The position numbers and the translations under genes are program-made. The notes under the pieces were generated by a model. The model saw only the letters and a program-made list of their open reading frames with translations, had not been told where the DNA came from and made no database searches. Shown piece after piece: positions 1 through 8,741 of a DNA stretch of 34,329 bases. Origin of the DNA: Chloroflexota bacterium (GTDB taxonomy: Bacteria; Chloroflexota; Chloroflexia; QHBQ01; JADMIH01); NCBI GenBank assembly GCA_015478675.1, contig JADMIH010000024.1:1-34329 (forward strand), in the 5' to 3' direction. Each line of letters starts with the position of its first letter. Positions within the stretch are counted from its first letter, which is position 1.

Positions 1-41
1 TACCCCAAGAAGATTGCTCCACCCCTAACCTGAACAGTTAC
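1..41 (-). repeat. Truncated end of dispersed MITE-like element (copy D)
   Basis: The first 41 bases are the reverse complement of the head end of the elements at 11042 and 23017. They hold CCCCAAGAAGATTGCTCCACCCC followed by the terminal motif TGAACAGTTAC at 31-41, and the rest of the element lies outside the window. The element ends 14 bp before the -35 box of the prsW-like gene. Confidence 0.75.
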
Positions 42-55
42 CCATGTGCGCTCCC

Positions 56-85
56 TTGCGCCACTACCCACAGCCGTTGTACAAT
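56..85 (+). promoter_or_regulatory. Promoter of the prsW operon, predicted leaderless
   Basis: TTGCGC (56-61) and TACAAT (80-85) are separated by 18 bp. The expected transcription start is about 7 bp after the -10 box, which falls on or next to the ATG at 93. No ribosome binding site is visible, so translation is probably leaderless. Confidence 0.55.
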
Positions 86-92
86 CCTTTTC

Positions 93-1166
93 ATGGACCC
101 TATCTCCGTTTTGCTCCTGGCAATCCTGCTTGCTCTCGTGCCGACGGTGCTTTACGCTACTCTTCTCTGGTGGCTCGACCGCTACGAGAAAGAACCTATC
201 CCTCTCCTATTAGTGGCCTTCATCTGGGGGGCCGTCCCCGCCACAATTATCGCTATCCTTCTTGAGCTAGGCGCAGGTATACCACTTGAACAGATTATAA
301 TCACCGCCAAAGTACGTGAGATCACTGAGGCTATCCTTATAGCTCCCTTCGTTGAGGAAGCAGTGAAGGCTATTATCCTGGTGGTTCTCTTTCGTGCTTT
401 TTGGCGCGAGTTTGATGACGTTCTCGACGGCGTCATCTACGGCGCGATGGTCGGTCTCGGTTTCTCTTTGGTGGAGAACATTCTCTACCTGCGTTCAGCC
501 GCCCTCGATGATCTCAACCCCGGCGACTCGCCCGACATCGGCAAGATGCTGGGCCTCTGGCTCCTCCGGGGCGTCCTCTTTGGCCTCAATCACAGCATGT
601 TTACTGCCTTCACGGGGGCTGCCCTCGGCTTTGCTCGCTCTCTAAAGCTGCGCTGGCAGCGCGGCCTGGTCCCTTCCCTCGGCCTCGGCACCGGCATGAT
701 TTTCCATGGGTTGCACAACTCCCTCGCCGGCGCCATCAGCGTCCTCTCTGATGGTCGTGCTGGCTCGGGCCTGGTGATTGGCGCATGCCTCGGCATTTTT
801 GTAAGCGATTGGGGAGGGCTACTCCTGATTGTAGTCGTTGCTCTCCTCTCCGGCGTGAATGAAGGCCGCGTCATCAGCCAGACCCTCTGGGAAGAGGTAG
901 CTCTGGGGCGCTTCACCCCCGATGAGTATGCCACCCTCGTCTCAGGGCGCAAGCGTTGGAGCATTCGCTGGTCAACTCTCTTTTCGTCCGGCGTAAAGCG
1001 CTGGCGGCAACTGGGCAAGTTCTTCGACCTGTCCACCGAGCTGGCCTTCCGCAAACACTCTCTACCGGACGGCGACCCGATACACCAGAAGATCCTCGCC
1101 CGCGACATAGCGCGCTTGCGCAACGAGATAGACAATCTCAAAATGGCAATCATATTCTCGAGCTAA
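93..1166 (+). CDS. PrsW family intramembrane metalloprotease
   Basis: This 357-residue polytopic membrane protein resembles the PrsW/CAAX-protease-related family, whose founding member in Bacillus cleaves an anti-sigma factor in the membrane. Visible family signatures are the early WGAVPA segment (45-50), the paired glutamates in PFVEEAVK (88-89), SLVENI (125-130), NHSMF with His167, and HGLHN with His205 and His208. The Glu pair and the His residues are the expected metal site. The C-terminal 100 residues after the last helix are soluble and unassigned. It is first in a tight operon, with the GNAT gene starting 6 bp after its stop codon. The substrate is unknown, and no sigma or anti-sigma gene lies beside it. 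Confidence 0.88.
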   Translation: MDPISVLLLAILLALVPTVLYATLLWWLDRYEKEPIPLLLVAFIWGAVPATIIAILLELGAGIPLEQIIITAKVREITEAILIAPFVEEAVKAIILVVLFRAFWREFDDVLDGVIYGAMVGLGFSLVENILYLRSAALDDLNPGDSPDIGKMLGLWLLRGVLFGLNHSMFTAFTGAALGFARSLKLRWQRGLVPSLGLGTGMIFHGLHNSLAGAISVLSDGRAGSGLVIGACLGIFVSDWGGLLLIVVVALLSGVNEGRVISQTLWEEVALGRFTPDEYATLVSGRKRWSIRWSTLFSSGVKRWRQLGKFFDLSTELAFRKHSLPDGDPIHQKILARDIARLRNEIDNLKMAIIFSS

Positions 1167-1171
1167 AAAAG

Positions 1172-1810
1172 ATGGACAAACCACAATACCTAACCCTCGT
1201 ACCCCTCCCCGATGAGCTGCGCGGGCCACGCATTCTAATGAGAGCTTACCGCGCTGAAGATGCAGCAGCCTTACACGAGGCCGTAGCCGCATCGCGGGAG
1301 CATATCCGCCCTTATCTCCCTTTTGCCGACGCCCATCAGAGCGTAGAAGAAAGCCTCGATTGGATCAACCACCAGGCCGCCCGGTGGCTCCTGCGAGAAG
1401 ATATGAACATGGGAATATGGCGTATCACCGATGCCGATGAAGCGGGCAGTTTCCTCGGCGGCATAGGCATGCATCCCCATGACTGGCAAATCGGCTACTT
1501 CGAGATCGGCTACTGGCTCCGCGCGTCGGAAGTAGGGCACGGCTACATGACAGAAGCTGTGCGCCTGCTGACCGATTACATATTTGCTGTCCATGACGCC
1601 AACCGCGTAGAGATACGCTGTGATGCCCGAAACACCAGTAGCGCAGGAGTAGCCAGGCGCCTCGGCTTCGTTCAGGAGGCGGCGGTACGCAACCGCGAGC
1701 TTGCCCCTGATGGCACCTTGCGTACAATGCTCTACTTCTCCCGCATCCCAACCGACCCGCCAATGCCCGTCACTGACACACAGGTAGGCAATAATGAAGT
1801 CGCTTCCTAA
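1172..1810 (+). CDS. GNAT family N-acetyltransferase (RimJ/RimL type)
   Basis: This 212-residue protein has the GNAT fold of the RimJ/RimL group, which transfers acetyl from acetyl-CoA to an amine on proteins, amino acids or small molecules. The N-terminal stretch LRGPRILMRAYRAEDAAAL, the central GIGMHPHDW and FEIGYWLRASEVGHGYMTEA (acetyl-CoA-binding region), and the late RNTSSAGVARRLGF motif are typical. I start it at ATG 1172 because the reading frame upstream overlaps PrsW and is not GNAT-like. It begins 6 bp after the PrsW stop, and its own stop overlaps the start of the hydrolase, so the three genes are probably co-translated. The substrate cannot be told from sequence. Confidence 0.85.
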   Translation: MDKPQYLTLVPLPDELRGPRILMRAYRAEDAAALHEAVAASREHIRPYLPFADAHQSVEESLDWINHQAARWLLREDMNMGIWRITDADEAGSFLGGIGMHPHDWQIGYFEIGYWLRASEVGHGYMTEAVRLLTDYIFAVHDANRVEIRCDARNTSSAGVARRLGFVQEAAVRNRELAPDGTLRTMLYFSRIPTDPPMPVTDTQVGNNEVAS

Positions 1811-2768
1811 ACCACTAATCGGGCTGGCGGCTGCCGGAGGCGCTACGCTCATCGCCGCCAACCGCATTGCCGCTGCACCGCCCGACCCTGGCGTAGCCGC
1901 CCGTGCTGAGGCCGCGCAGTATTCCGGCCCCTGGCGGCACGGCTACGCCCGCGCCAACGGCGTGCGCCTCCACTACGCCGAGCTTGGTTCCGGCCCACTT
2001 GTCATTCTGCTGCATGGCTTTCCCGAATGCTGGTATGAGTGGAGGCATATAATCCCACATCTTGCAGGGCACTTCCATGTGGTAGCCCCTGATATGCGCG
2101 GCTATAACTGGAGCGATAAGCCTAAAGGGGTGGATTCCTATTCTGCGGGCAACGTGAGCGCCGACATAGCCGTCCTGTTGGACCACTTTGGCGAGGCGCG
2201 CACCCATCTCGTCGGCCACGACTGGGGCGGCGCTATAGCCTGGCACTTCGGCATGTACCACGCTGATCGCCTGAACAGGCTAGCGGTAATAAACGCGCCC
2301 CACCCCGCCGCTTTCGCTCGCGAGCTAAAAACGCCCGGCCAATTGTCGCGCAGCTTATATATTCTCTACTTCCAACTGCCCCTACTACCCGAAGCAAGCG
2401 TACGGCTGCTGTTGCGCCGCACCCTTACTGAAAGCGCGCGAGTGCCGGGGGCTTTCTCCGAAGATGCGCTCGATGTATACCAGAGTGCCATTTCTCAGCC
2501 GGGAGCCGCCACCGCTACGCTCAATTATTACAGAGCCACCTTCCGCACAGGTCCGGCGTTCTTCGAGAAAAACAGGCGCACAATCACCAACCCGACCCTC
2601 CTCCTCTGGGGTATGCAAGACTTCGCTCTTTCTCCGCAGCTAACCGAGGGGCTGGAACCCTGGGTCCCCGACCTGCGTGTCGAGCGCATACAGGAGAGCG
2701 GGCATTGGCTCCCCGAAGAAAAACCCCGCTTGACATCGAACCTGCTGCTCGATTTCCTTTCGACATAG
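1794..2768 (+). CDS. Alpha/beta hydrolase, epoxide hydrolase-like
   Basis: This 324-residue alpha/beta-hydrolase is closest in motif to soluble epoxide hydrolases and related dehalogenases. HGFPE (74-78) gives the oxyanion region, GHDWGG puts the nucleophile at Asp143, and the likely acid is Asp276 (WGMQDF). The catalytic histidine is His304 (SGHWLPEE). LNYYRA around 243-248 resembles the lid tyrosine region of epoxide hydrolases. Residues 1-30 are hydrophobic and Ala/Gly-rich, so the protein may be membrane-anchored or exported. It overlaps the GNAT stop codon by 17 bp. An Asp nucleophile rules against an ordinary serine esterase. The exact substrate is not predictable. Confidence 0.87.
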   Translation: MKSLPKPLIGLAAAGGATLIAANRIAAAPPDPGVAARAEAAQYSGPWRHGYARANGVRLHYAELGSGPLVILLHGFPECWYEWRHIIPHLAGHFHVVAPDMRGYNWSDKPKGVDSYSAGNVSADIAVLLDHFGEARTHLVGHDWGGAIAWHFGMYHADRLNRLAVINAPHPAAFARELKTPGQLSRSLYILYFQLPLLPEASVRLLLRRTLTESARVPGAFSEDALDVYQSAISQPGAATATLNYYRATFRTGPAFFEKNRRTITNPTLLLWGMQDFALSPQLTEGLEPWVPDLRVERIQESGHWLPEEKPRLTSNLLLDFLST

Positions 2769-2808
2769 TGAGGTTACTTACATAGGACGTGGTAATAGGT
2801 AATAAGCC

Positions 2809-3600
2809 ATGTTGCCCAAGCCGAAGCATCTAAGCGCTGAATATGCGGCTCAGTTCAAGGATAAGAGCATTGTAGAGGCGTATCCTTGCCGCCCGCCTTA
2901 TCCGGGGGAAACGTTTCAGAGAGTTGTTGCACTTATAAGAGGTAATCCACGTGTGGTTCTCGACATAGGGTGCGGCACCGGCGATATTGCTCGTCCTCTG
3001 GCAGATATGGCCGAGAGGGTTGATGCTGTTGACTTCTCGCCCCTCATGATTGAGAAAGGCAAAGGATTAGCGGGAGGCGCAAGCTCAAAGATCAACTGGA
3101 TTTGTGATAGGATTGAGGAAACGGCGCTTCACCCGCCTTACGGCCTTGCCGTCGCAGGAGAAAGCCTGCACTGGATGGAGTGGGATGTGGTGCTCCCACG
3201 CTTGCGGGAGGTGCTTGCTCCAGGTGGCTATCTGGCTATAGTAGAGCGTGCGGAGGCGCAGCTGCCCTGGGATAGTGAGCTACGACGCCTGATCTCGCGC
3301 TTCTCTACAAACAAGGACTTCCAACAATTTGACCTCATTACAGAGTTAGAGGCCCGGCGTCTGTTTCGCAAGGTTGGAGAGATACGCACAGCGCCTGCGC
3401 ATTTCACACAACCTGTCAGTAGCTATATTGAGGCAATGCATTCCCGTAATGGCTTCTCCCGCGAGCGTATGGGAGATGATCATATGTCTGCATTCGATGC
3501 CGAGTTCCACAGCCTTCTGCTGCCGTTTTGCCCTGAGGGGCAGGTAACACTGCAAGTGAGAGGGAATATCACTTGGGGAATAGCAGAGAGGACGAGATGA
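2809..3600 (+). CDS. Class I SAM-dependent methyltransferase
   Basis: This 263-residue protein has a Rossmann methyltransferase core. VLDIGCGTGDIARPLA (about 50-65) is motif I for S-adenosylmethionine binding, VDAVDFSPLMI is motif II, and the later LHWMEWD and LREVLAPGGYLAIVE segments are the usual motifs of the Methyltransf_11/25 group. Small-molecule methylation (metabolite, quinone or lipid) is the family role, and the acceptor is unknown. It lies 40 bp after the hydrolase and could be read from the same transcript. The N-terminal YAAQFKDKSIVEAYPCRPPY stretch is seen in many stand-alone methyltransferases of this group. Confidence 0.85.
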   Translation: MLPKPKHLSAEYAAQFKDKSIVEAYPCRPPYPGETFQRVVALIRGNPRVVLDIGCGTGDIARPLADMAERVDAVDFSPLMIEKGKGLAGGASSKINWICDRIEETALHPPYGLAVAGESLHWMEWDVVLPRLREVLAPGGYLAIVERAEAQLPWDSELRRLISRFSTNKDFQQFDLITELEARRLFRKVGEIRTAPAHFTQPVSSYIEAMHSRNGFSRERMGDDHMSAFDAEFHSLLLPFCPEGQVTLQVRGNITWGIAERTR

Positions 3601-3677
3601 ACGTAGAAGGGTCTAAACCGGGGGCCGCACTCTATATGGAAGGGGAGCGTGGAGGCGGAGGTTGGCGCAGGTTGGTG

Positions 3678-3711
3678 TATAATCTACCTGAAGGCTAGAC
3701 AAAGGAGGTGA
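3678..3711 (+). promoter_or_regulatory. -10 box and strong ribosome binding site before the broken TA pair
   Basis: TATAAT at 3678-3683 is followed by AAAGGAGGTGA at 3701-3711, one of the strongest Shine-Dalgarno matches in the window, 7 bp before ATG 3716. No good -35 box is seen at normal spacing. The intact expression signals contrast with the broken coding region behind them. Confidence 0.45.
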
Positions 3712-3715
3712 TACA

Positions 3716-3800
3716 ATGAGCGCGGAGCACGGAAGTTTTGGGGAAATACATAGTTGCCGACCCTGTGATTGCAAACCAATCTTTTGGGCACGCGTATTTT
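3716..3800 (+). pseudogene. Remnant of a DUF433-type antitoxin gene
   Basis: From ATG 3716 the frame reads MSAEHG, like the start of DUF433 antitoxins. A neighbouring frame then gives GKYIVADPVI (matching the family's RYIVADPxI opening), and the first frame returns for CKPIF, like GKPxF. The sequence runs into ACGCGTATTTTG, readable as the family's TRIL. At least two frameshifts are needed, and only about 30 of the usual 70-110 residues remain. DUF433 proteins are predicted antitoxins paired with PIN-like DUF5615 toxins. The longest open frame here (3716-3847, 43 residues) is not a credible protein. The assignment rests on motif resemblance only. Confidence 0.5.
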
Positions 3801-4185
3801 GGTTGTACTTGATGAGAACATATCTTAAGAGCAGCGCGAACTCTTAAAGAATTGGCGGATTGCAGTTGGGCACATTGGTCATGATATTGGAAGGGCGCGA
3901 ATGCACGACGAGACTGTGCCTCTTTTGCATAGCTTGCGAAGCCCAATCTTTTTCACCTGAGACTTCGACTTTCATAAGCGCAATCTACGGCAACCTCGTT
4001 ATTACCTTGTCTATATGGCTATTGAGCAGGATGACGTAGCCACTCTCGTGCGTCGTCTGCTACCCCACCACGAACTCAGTACCGAAGCCAAGCGTATGGG
4101 AGCAATTTTACGTGCCTCTACTGCCGGCATCACTCTGTGGCGTCTCCATGCTGAGAGCGGAATAAAGCTGGCCTGGGCTGATTAG
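3790..4185 (+). pseudogene. Degraded PIN-like (DUF5615-type) toxin with two in-frame stops
   Basis: One frame from 3790 to the TAG at 4183-4185 reads as a continuous protein broken only by TAA 3826-3828 and TGA 3958-3960. It opens TRILVVLDENIS, continues through RELLKNWRIAVGHIGHDIGR, SPIFFT-stop-DFDFHKRNLR and RRLLPHHELSTEAKRMG, and ends WRLHAESGIKLAWAD. LDEN and FFTxDxDF are the acidic motifs expected of PIN-like nuclease toxins. Single-base changes would restore both stops (for example TGA from CGA, Arg). The gene lacks its own start and flows directly from the antitoxin remnant. I infer a dead toxin-antitoxin locus. Confidence 0.65.
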
Positions 4186-5283
<1,098 letters not shown>

Positions 5284-5438
5284 CTCGCACAGTGGACGAC
5301 CGACGCCGAAACGATTGAACCGCCAAGAAGACGAAGGGCGTTGCGGTTATAAAGGCAAGGGGGAGGTTAGACAAAGAGGCTCTGCTACGGTGCCCTTCCA
5401 CAAGAGGAGCGGATGTGGAAAACTTTGGGAATAGAGCA

Positions 5439-5467
5439 TTGACAGAGCTGTCAGCTTCCCGTATACT
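5439..5467 (+). promoter_or_regulatory. Strong sigma-70-type promoter of the small RNA
   Basis: TTGACA (5439-5444), a 17-bp spacer and TATACT (5462-5467) form one of the best promoters in the window. The expected start is near A5474. No plus-strand gene follows, since the next genes are all on the minus strand. Confidence 0.75.
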
Positions 5468-5473
5468 AAGGCT

Positions 5474-5609
5474 ACTTCGAGATTACAACTTCGGTTGTAG
5501 GTTCGAAGGAACAGGAACCCAGACGGTCCTCACGGATTGTTTGGGTTTTCTGTTTGTGCTTAGAGAATAGCGGCCAGGGGTTCGTGAGTGAACCTGGCCG
5601 CTATTCTCC
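5474..5609 (+). ncRNA. Candidate structured small RNA, family not recognised
   Basis: The predicted transcript folds into three consecutive hairpins. The first pairs CTTCGA (5475-5480) with TCGAAG (5503-5508) and TACAAC with GTTGTA around a cUUCGg tetraloop (5490-5493), with a 3x3 internal loop. The second pairs AACAG (5510-5514) with CTGTT (5550-5554) and CCCA (5518-5521) with TGGG (5542-5545). Above it, ACGGTCC (5523-5529) can pair with GGATTGT across a TCAC loop. The third is the long hairpin at 5563-5609. The RNA has no credible open frame. It does not match SRP RNA, 6S RNA, tmRNA or common riboswitches as I know them, and it precedes no gene on its strand. Existence and ends are inferred from promoter plus structure. 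Confidence 0.5.
5563..5609. terminator. Long perfect hairpin, probable bidirectional terminator
   Basis: The 16-bp arm GAGAATAGCGGCCAGG (5563-5578) pairs perfectly with its complement (5593-5608), extended by GTTC/GAAC around a short loop. It lies between the small RNA and the 3' end of the WD40 gene, so it could end both transcripts. Neither side has a U-tract, so it would be a non-canonical terminator. Confidence 0.5.
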
Positions 5610-5618
5610 AGGCATTCC

Positions 5619-7052
5619 TTAGCGGGTCCGCTTGCGTCGGGCGCTCAGGCGCAGCATGCCCCCCACGCTTATCAGGGCCACTATTGTTAGCAGCAGTGCG
5701 CGGGGCAGTGACTCCCTGTAGGGCGCACCTGTTCTTGGCATCCCAATAGGGGCGACCTGTGGCGCGGGGGTATCAGTTGCGACCGGAGCGGCAGGCATCT
5801 CCTCGGTTGCGGTAGCTGGCGGTGTGGTGGGCAGCACAGGAGCCTCCGTAGCAGAGGGTGTGGCGGAAGGTTCCTGTGTGAGGGTAGCTGGCGGCTCTGT
5901 GGTTGGAGTAGCCGATGGCTCGGTCGTTTCTGTGGCTGATGGCTCAGCGGTTGCTGCGGCAGGCGGCGGGGCAGACGGGGACCAGACTTGTACGGTGCCG
6001 TCTACGCTGGCTGAGGCTATATACTTACCATCAGGTGACCAGGCTACTTTGAAGATAATACTGCTATGCCCACTATAGACAAGCTCAGTTTGCCCAGTCG
6101 CGGCGTTCCATACACGGGCGCTATTATCGTCTCCGCCTGAGACTATGCTCTTGCCATCGGGCGACCAGGCGAGTGCATACACCTGGCCGCTGTGGCCGCT
6201 ATAGGTCAGCAGAGTCTTGCCTGTGGCAGCCTCCCATACCTTTGCCGAGTTGTTGGCGGTCACAGGACCAAACGCACCCGCCGATCCTGTGCCCGACACA
6301 ATGCGAGTGCCGTCAGGCGACCAGGCGACCTCCCATACCGGAACACCACCGTGCCCGGTGTAGGTCGTGATCTGTTTCCCTGTGGCCGCCTCCCAGGTCT
6401 GCACCGTACCATCGTGGCTGGCTGATGCAATGCTCTTGCCATCAGGTGACCAGGCCACGCGCTCGACAGCGTCAGAATGCCCTTTATATGTTACAAGCGC
6501 TTTGCCCGCTTGCACATCCCATACGTTGGCGGTATTGTCCTGGCTGCCCGACACAAAGTATTTGCTGTCGGGCGACCATGCTATTCCCTCGATGTCGCCG
6601 GTCTGCCCTTGATAGGTCGCCATAGAAGCTCCTGTCGCGGCGTTCAGGACGGCAAGGGAGCCGGCAGAGCCACCCGCCGCGATCTTTGTGCCATCGGGCG
6701 ACCAGGCAACCGCGAAGGCAAACCGGGCGACAGACATCTTCCAACGCAGACCCCCGTTCTGAGCGTTCCACACCTGCACTGTGCCGTCGTTACCGGACGA
6801 TGCGAGCCACTTCCCGTCGGGCGACCATGCTACCCCGATCACCGGGCCGGAGTGCCCTTTGTATGTCACAAGGGCGGTGGAGAGCGTCGGGGCGGATTGC
6901 ATATAAGGAGCAGCCTTGCTGACGGAAGTTGAGCCCGCGAAAGCAGCAGATACAGCCGCCATAGTGAGCACGCAACAACAGAATATATGGAGTACGGACC
7001 TGTGAAACCCACAATTATAGGCGCTTGTTCCCCACAATCTCAGATGCACCAT
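5619..7052 (-). CDS. Secreted seven-bladed WD40 protein with LPxTG-like anchor
   Basis: The protein has about 477 residues. A hydrophobic export signal (VLHIFCCCVLTMAAVSAAFA) is followed by seven WD40 repeats, each with VAWSPDGK-type and VWxAxTG-type signatures, enough for one closed propeller. A Thr/Pro/Glu linker of about 70 residues comes next. The C-terminus has MPRTG, a hydrophobic helix and an Arg/Lys tail, the layout of a sortase sorting signal. I start it at ATG 7052 because AAGGAG lies 6 bp upstream; a longer frame reaches 7106. Extracellular WD40 propellers usually bind protein or carbohydrate ligands, and no catalytic domain is present. It follows the LuxR-type gene on the same strand and has its own promoter. 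Confidence 0.85.
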   Translation of the reverse strand: MVHLRLWGTSAYNCGFHRSVLHIFCCCVLTMAAVSAAFAGSTSVSKAAPYMQSAPTLSTALVTYKGHSGPVIGVAWSPDGKWLASSGNDGTVQVWNAQNGGLRWKMSVARFAFAVAWSPDGTKIAAGGSAGSLAVLNAATGASMATYQGQTGDIEGIAWSPDSKYFVSGSQDNTANVWDVQAGKALVTYKGHSDAVERVAWSPDGKSIASASHDGTVQTWEAATGKQITTYTGHGGVPVWEVAWSPDGTRIVSGTGSAGAFGPVTANNSAKVWEAATGKTLLTYSGHSGQVYALAWSPDGKSIVSGGDDNSARVWNAATGQTELVYSGHSSIIFKVAWSPDGKYIASASVDGTVQVWSPSAPPPAAATAEPSATETTEPSATPTTEPPATLTQEPSATPSATEAPVLPTTPPATATEEMPAAPVATDTPAPQVAPIGMPRTGAPYRESLPRALLLTIVALISVGGMLRLSARRKRTR

Positions 7053-7101
7053 CATTTTCTCCTTCATAGAAAGACTTACCTTCTCGATGTATGTTGAGCG
7101 T

Positions 7102-7160
7102 AGCATAGAGAAGATGAAGTGTCATTCGTCAAAGGACGTATTCTGAGTAGCTGTTCAGAA
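7102..7160 (-). promoter_or_regulatory. Promoter of the WD40 gene with upstream TCTGAACAGCTAC motif
   Basis: On the minus strand, TTGACG (7132-7127) and TATGCT (7107-7102) form a promoter with a long 19-bp spacer. Exactly 14 bp upstream of the -35 box is TTCTGAACAGCTAC (7160-7147). It differs by one base from the terminal motif of the dispersed elements, although no element body is present here. Confidence 0.45.
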
Positions 7161-7244
7161 CGGAGGGGAAGGGAACAACGAACGGCTGACAACCGGCGAC
7201 AGTATAGAGGCTGGTGATCCGCTGTTTGCTGCCGGTCGATGCGC

Positions 7245-8543
7245 CTATGGGAAGATATTGAGCGCTCTGGCTTTGGCGATGGCGGAGGTGCGGCTCGGCA
7301 CATCGAGCTTGGTGTATATATGCTCCAGGTGCTTCTTTACAGTTCCAGGGGTAATCACCAGCTGCCTGGCAATCTCCTGGTTGGCGAAGCCCGCGGCCAC
7401 AAGCTGGAGTACCTCTACTTCCCTCTCGCTCAGAGGCTCGTGGAGTTCTGCCGATTCTGCATGGAAGGCACGGTCCTGGTTACTGTACCTCTGAGGCAGA
7501 TGCTTAGCCAGGCGTTGCGCTATGAAATGACAGCGCTCATGGGAACGGGGATCCTCGCTCTGGCATGATAGGGTACGCAGGCGCTGGAGTATTACCCGTA
7601 CATCTCTGAATTGTTCGTTGCGGTCGGTAAAGAGCGCATCGTCGATAAGCAGGTCAACGGCGGTGTAGTGATCGCTGAAGAGTTGCGCCAGCGAGAGCGC
7701 GCTTTCAGCATACACTTTTGAGCCTGTATAATCGCCCTGCACACGCGCCAGCTCAGCCTGAACAGCTATTGTGAAGAGCTGGCGGTAGGAAGTGGGGGGT
7801 GCACTGGGAGCTTGCTGGGAGAGGAGACGCAGAGAGCAACTGAGATCTTCAATGGCCCTTTCGGGGTCGTTTGTCACGTGCGCATAGAAGCCCCGAATGA
7901 AGATTGCTACAGCCATTGCATCAGGGTTGTCGTTCCGGCGCGAGTGCAGGAAAGTGTCAGCGAAGTGCTGCGCCGATGGGTAGTCGCCAAGAACATCGGC
8001 TATCTGGGCAAAAGTAGAGAGTGGCTCCCAAAGGCCGGACGAAGACCCGCAAGAGCTTGCAAGCTCCAGGCCCGCATACCATATGCGCCGCCCGCGACGG
8101 TATTCGCCGCCACAAAATAGCAGACCGCCGAGGCGATTCAGGAATGACGCCAGGTGCTCCATGTCTTCTGCGCGGCGGCTGGCTTCGATTCCAATGCCGA
8201 GAATATGTTGTGCCACTGCGGGGTTGCTGAGGCGTCCAACGGAGTGCGCCAGGGGGATGGCGAGACGCACGACGGCGCTATATTCTGCTTGCTGCCAGGC
8301 TTGAATCAGCGCAGCATACAAGAACTCCCACTCGTGTTCGAGTTGCAGCAGATCATTTTGATAGCGTTCGACATAAGCCAGGGCGTAGCTTTGCAGGTCG
8401 TGCCCTGTAGTGTGGGGAAGCTCAGGAACAAGGAGTTCGACGCGCTCTAGCTCACGCTTGACTCTAGCAGGGTCGGGTTGGTAGCGATAGCAGCTATCAC
8501 GCAGTGATGCAAGCTGCTCGAACTGGCCTGTGTCAGGCTTCAC
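7245..8543 (-). CDS. LuxR-type transcriptional regulator with TPR-like sensor region
   Basis: This 432-residue protein ends in a GerE/LuxR helix-turn-helix of about 62 residues. It holds [22 protein letters not shown], the recognition segment [16 protein letters not shown] and the usual final helix. The roughly 360 residues before it are alpha-helical and repeat-like ([23 protein letters not shown]), resembling the TPR region of MalT-type regulators but with no ATPase domain or Walker motif. I start at GTG 8543 because AGGAGG lies 7 bp upstream; the frame extends to 8648 without such a site. It sits between an MFS exporter and a surface WD40 protein, either of which it might control. The signal sensed is unknown. 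Confidence 0.85.
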   Translation of the reverse strand: MKPDTGQFEQLASLRDSCYRYQPDPARVKRELERVELLVPELPHTTGHDLQSYALAYVERYQNDLLQLEHEWEFLYAALIQAWQQAEYSAVVRLAIPLAHSVGRLSNPAVAQHILGIGIEASRRAEDMEHLASFLNRLGGLLFCGGEYRRGRRIWYAGLELASSCGSSSGLWEPLSTFAQIADVLGDYPSAQHFADTFLHSRRNDNPDAMAVAIFIRGFYAHVTNDPERAIEDLSCSLRLLSQQAPSAPPTSYRQLFTIAVQAELARVQGDYTGSKVYAESALSLAQLFSDHYTAVDLLIDDALFTDRNEQFRDVRVILQRLRTLSCQSEDPRSHERCHFIAQRLAKHLPQRYSNQDRAFHAESAELHEPLSEREVEVLQLVAAGFANQEIARQLVITPGTVKKHLEHIYTKLDVPSRTSAIAKARALNIFP

Positions 8544-8665
8544 CCATCTACCTCCTGAGCTTTCCAAGTGACTGGACCGTTGAGAAGGGTGCGGGCGCAT
8601 AGAGCCACAGGGTGTGGCTGATGGCAACCTGCCTGGGCGCACCCTCAATCTTCTCCATCGTGCTC

Positions 8666-8694
8666 ATGATACGTTCTTGTGTGCCAATTGTCCA
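8666..8694 (-). promoter_or_regulatory. Promoter of the LuxR-type regulator
   Basis: On the minus strand, TGGACA (8694-8689), a 17-bp spacer and TATCAT (8671-8666) give a start near 8659, about 115 bases before the GTG start at 8543. The -10 box is the same as the one before the yacL-like gene at 23411. Confidence 0.55.
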
Positions 8695-8741
8695 GCCGAG
8701 AAGAGAAACATAGGCGGATAGGCCGCGCTTTGGACATAGAG

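Noticed and set aside
3597..3698. A 33-codon open frame whose ATG overlaps the methyltransferase stop (ATGA).
   Set aside because: It is Gly/Arg-rich, has no similarity I recognise, and contains the likely -10 box of the next locus. The overlap alone is not enough to call a gene.
5284..5438. GAACCGCCAAGAAGACGAAGG as a possible dispersed repeat unit.
   Set aside because: It occurs only once in the window. Nothing else in the 155 bp before the small-RNA promoter could be assigned.
5500..5510. GGTTCGAAGG resembles the T-loop of a tRNA.
   Set aside because: No T-stem, anticodon arm or acceptor stem can be formed around it. It is better explained as the 3' arm of the first hairpin of the small RNA.
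6477..6932. A 151-codon plus-strand frame inside the WD40 gene.
   Set aside because: It is the complement of regularly repeated WD40 codons, which leave long open frames on the other strand.
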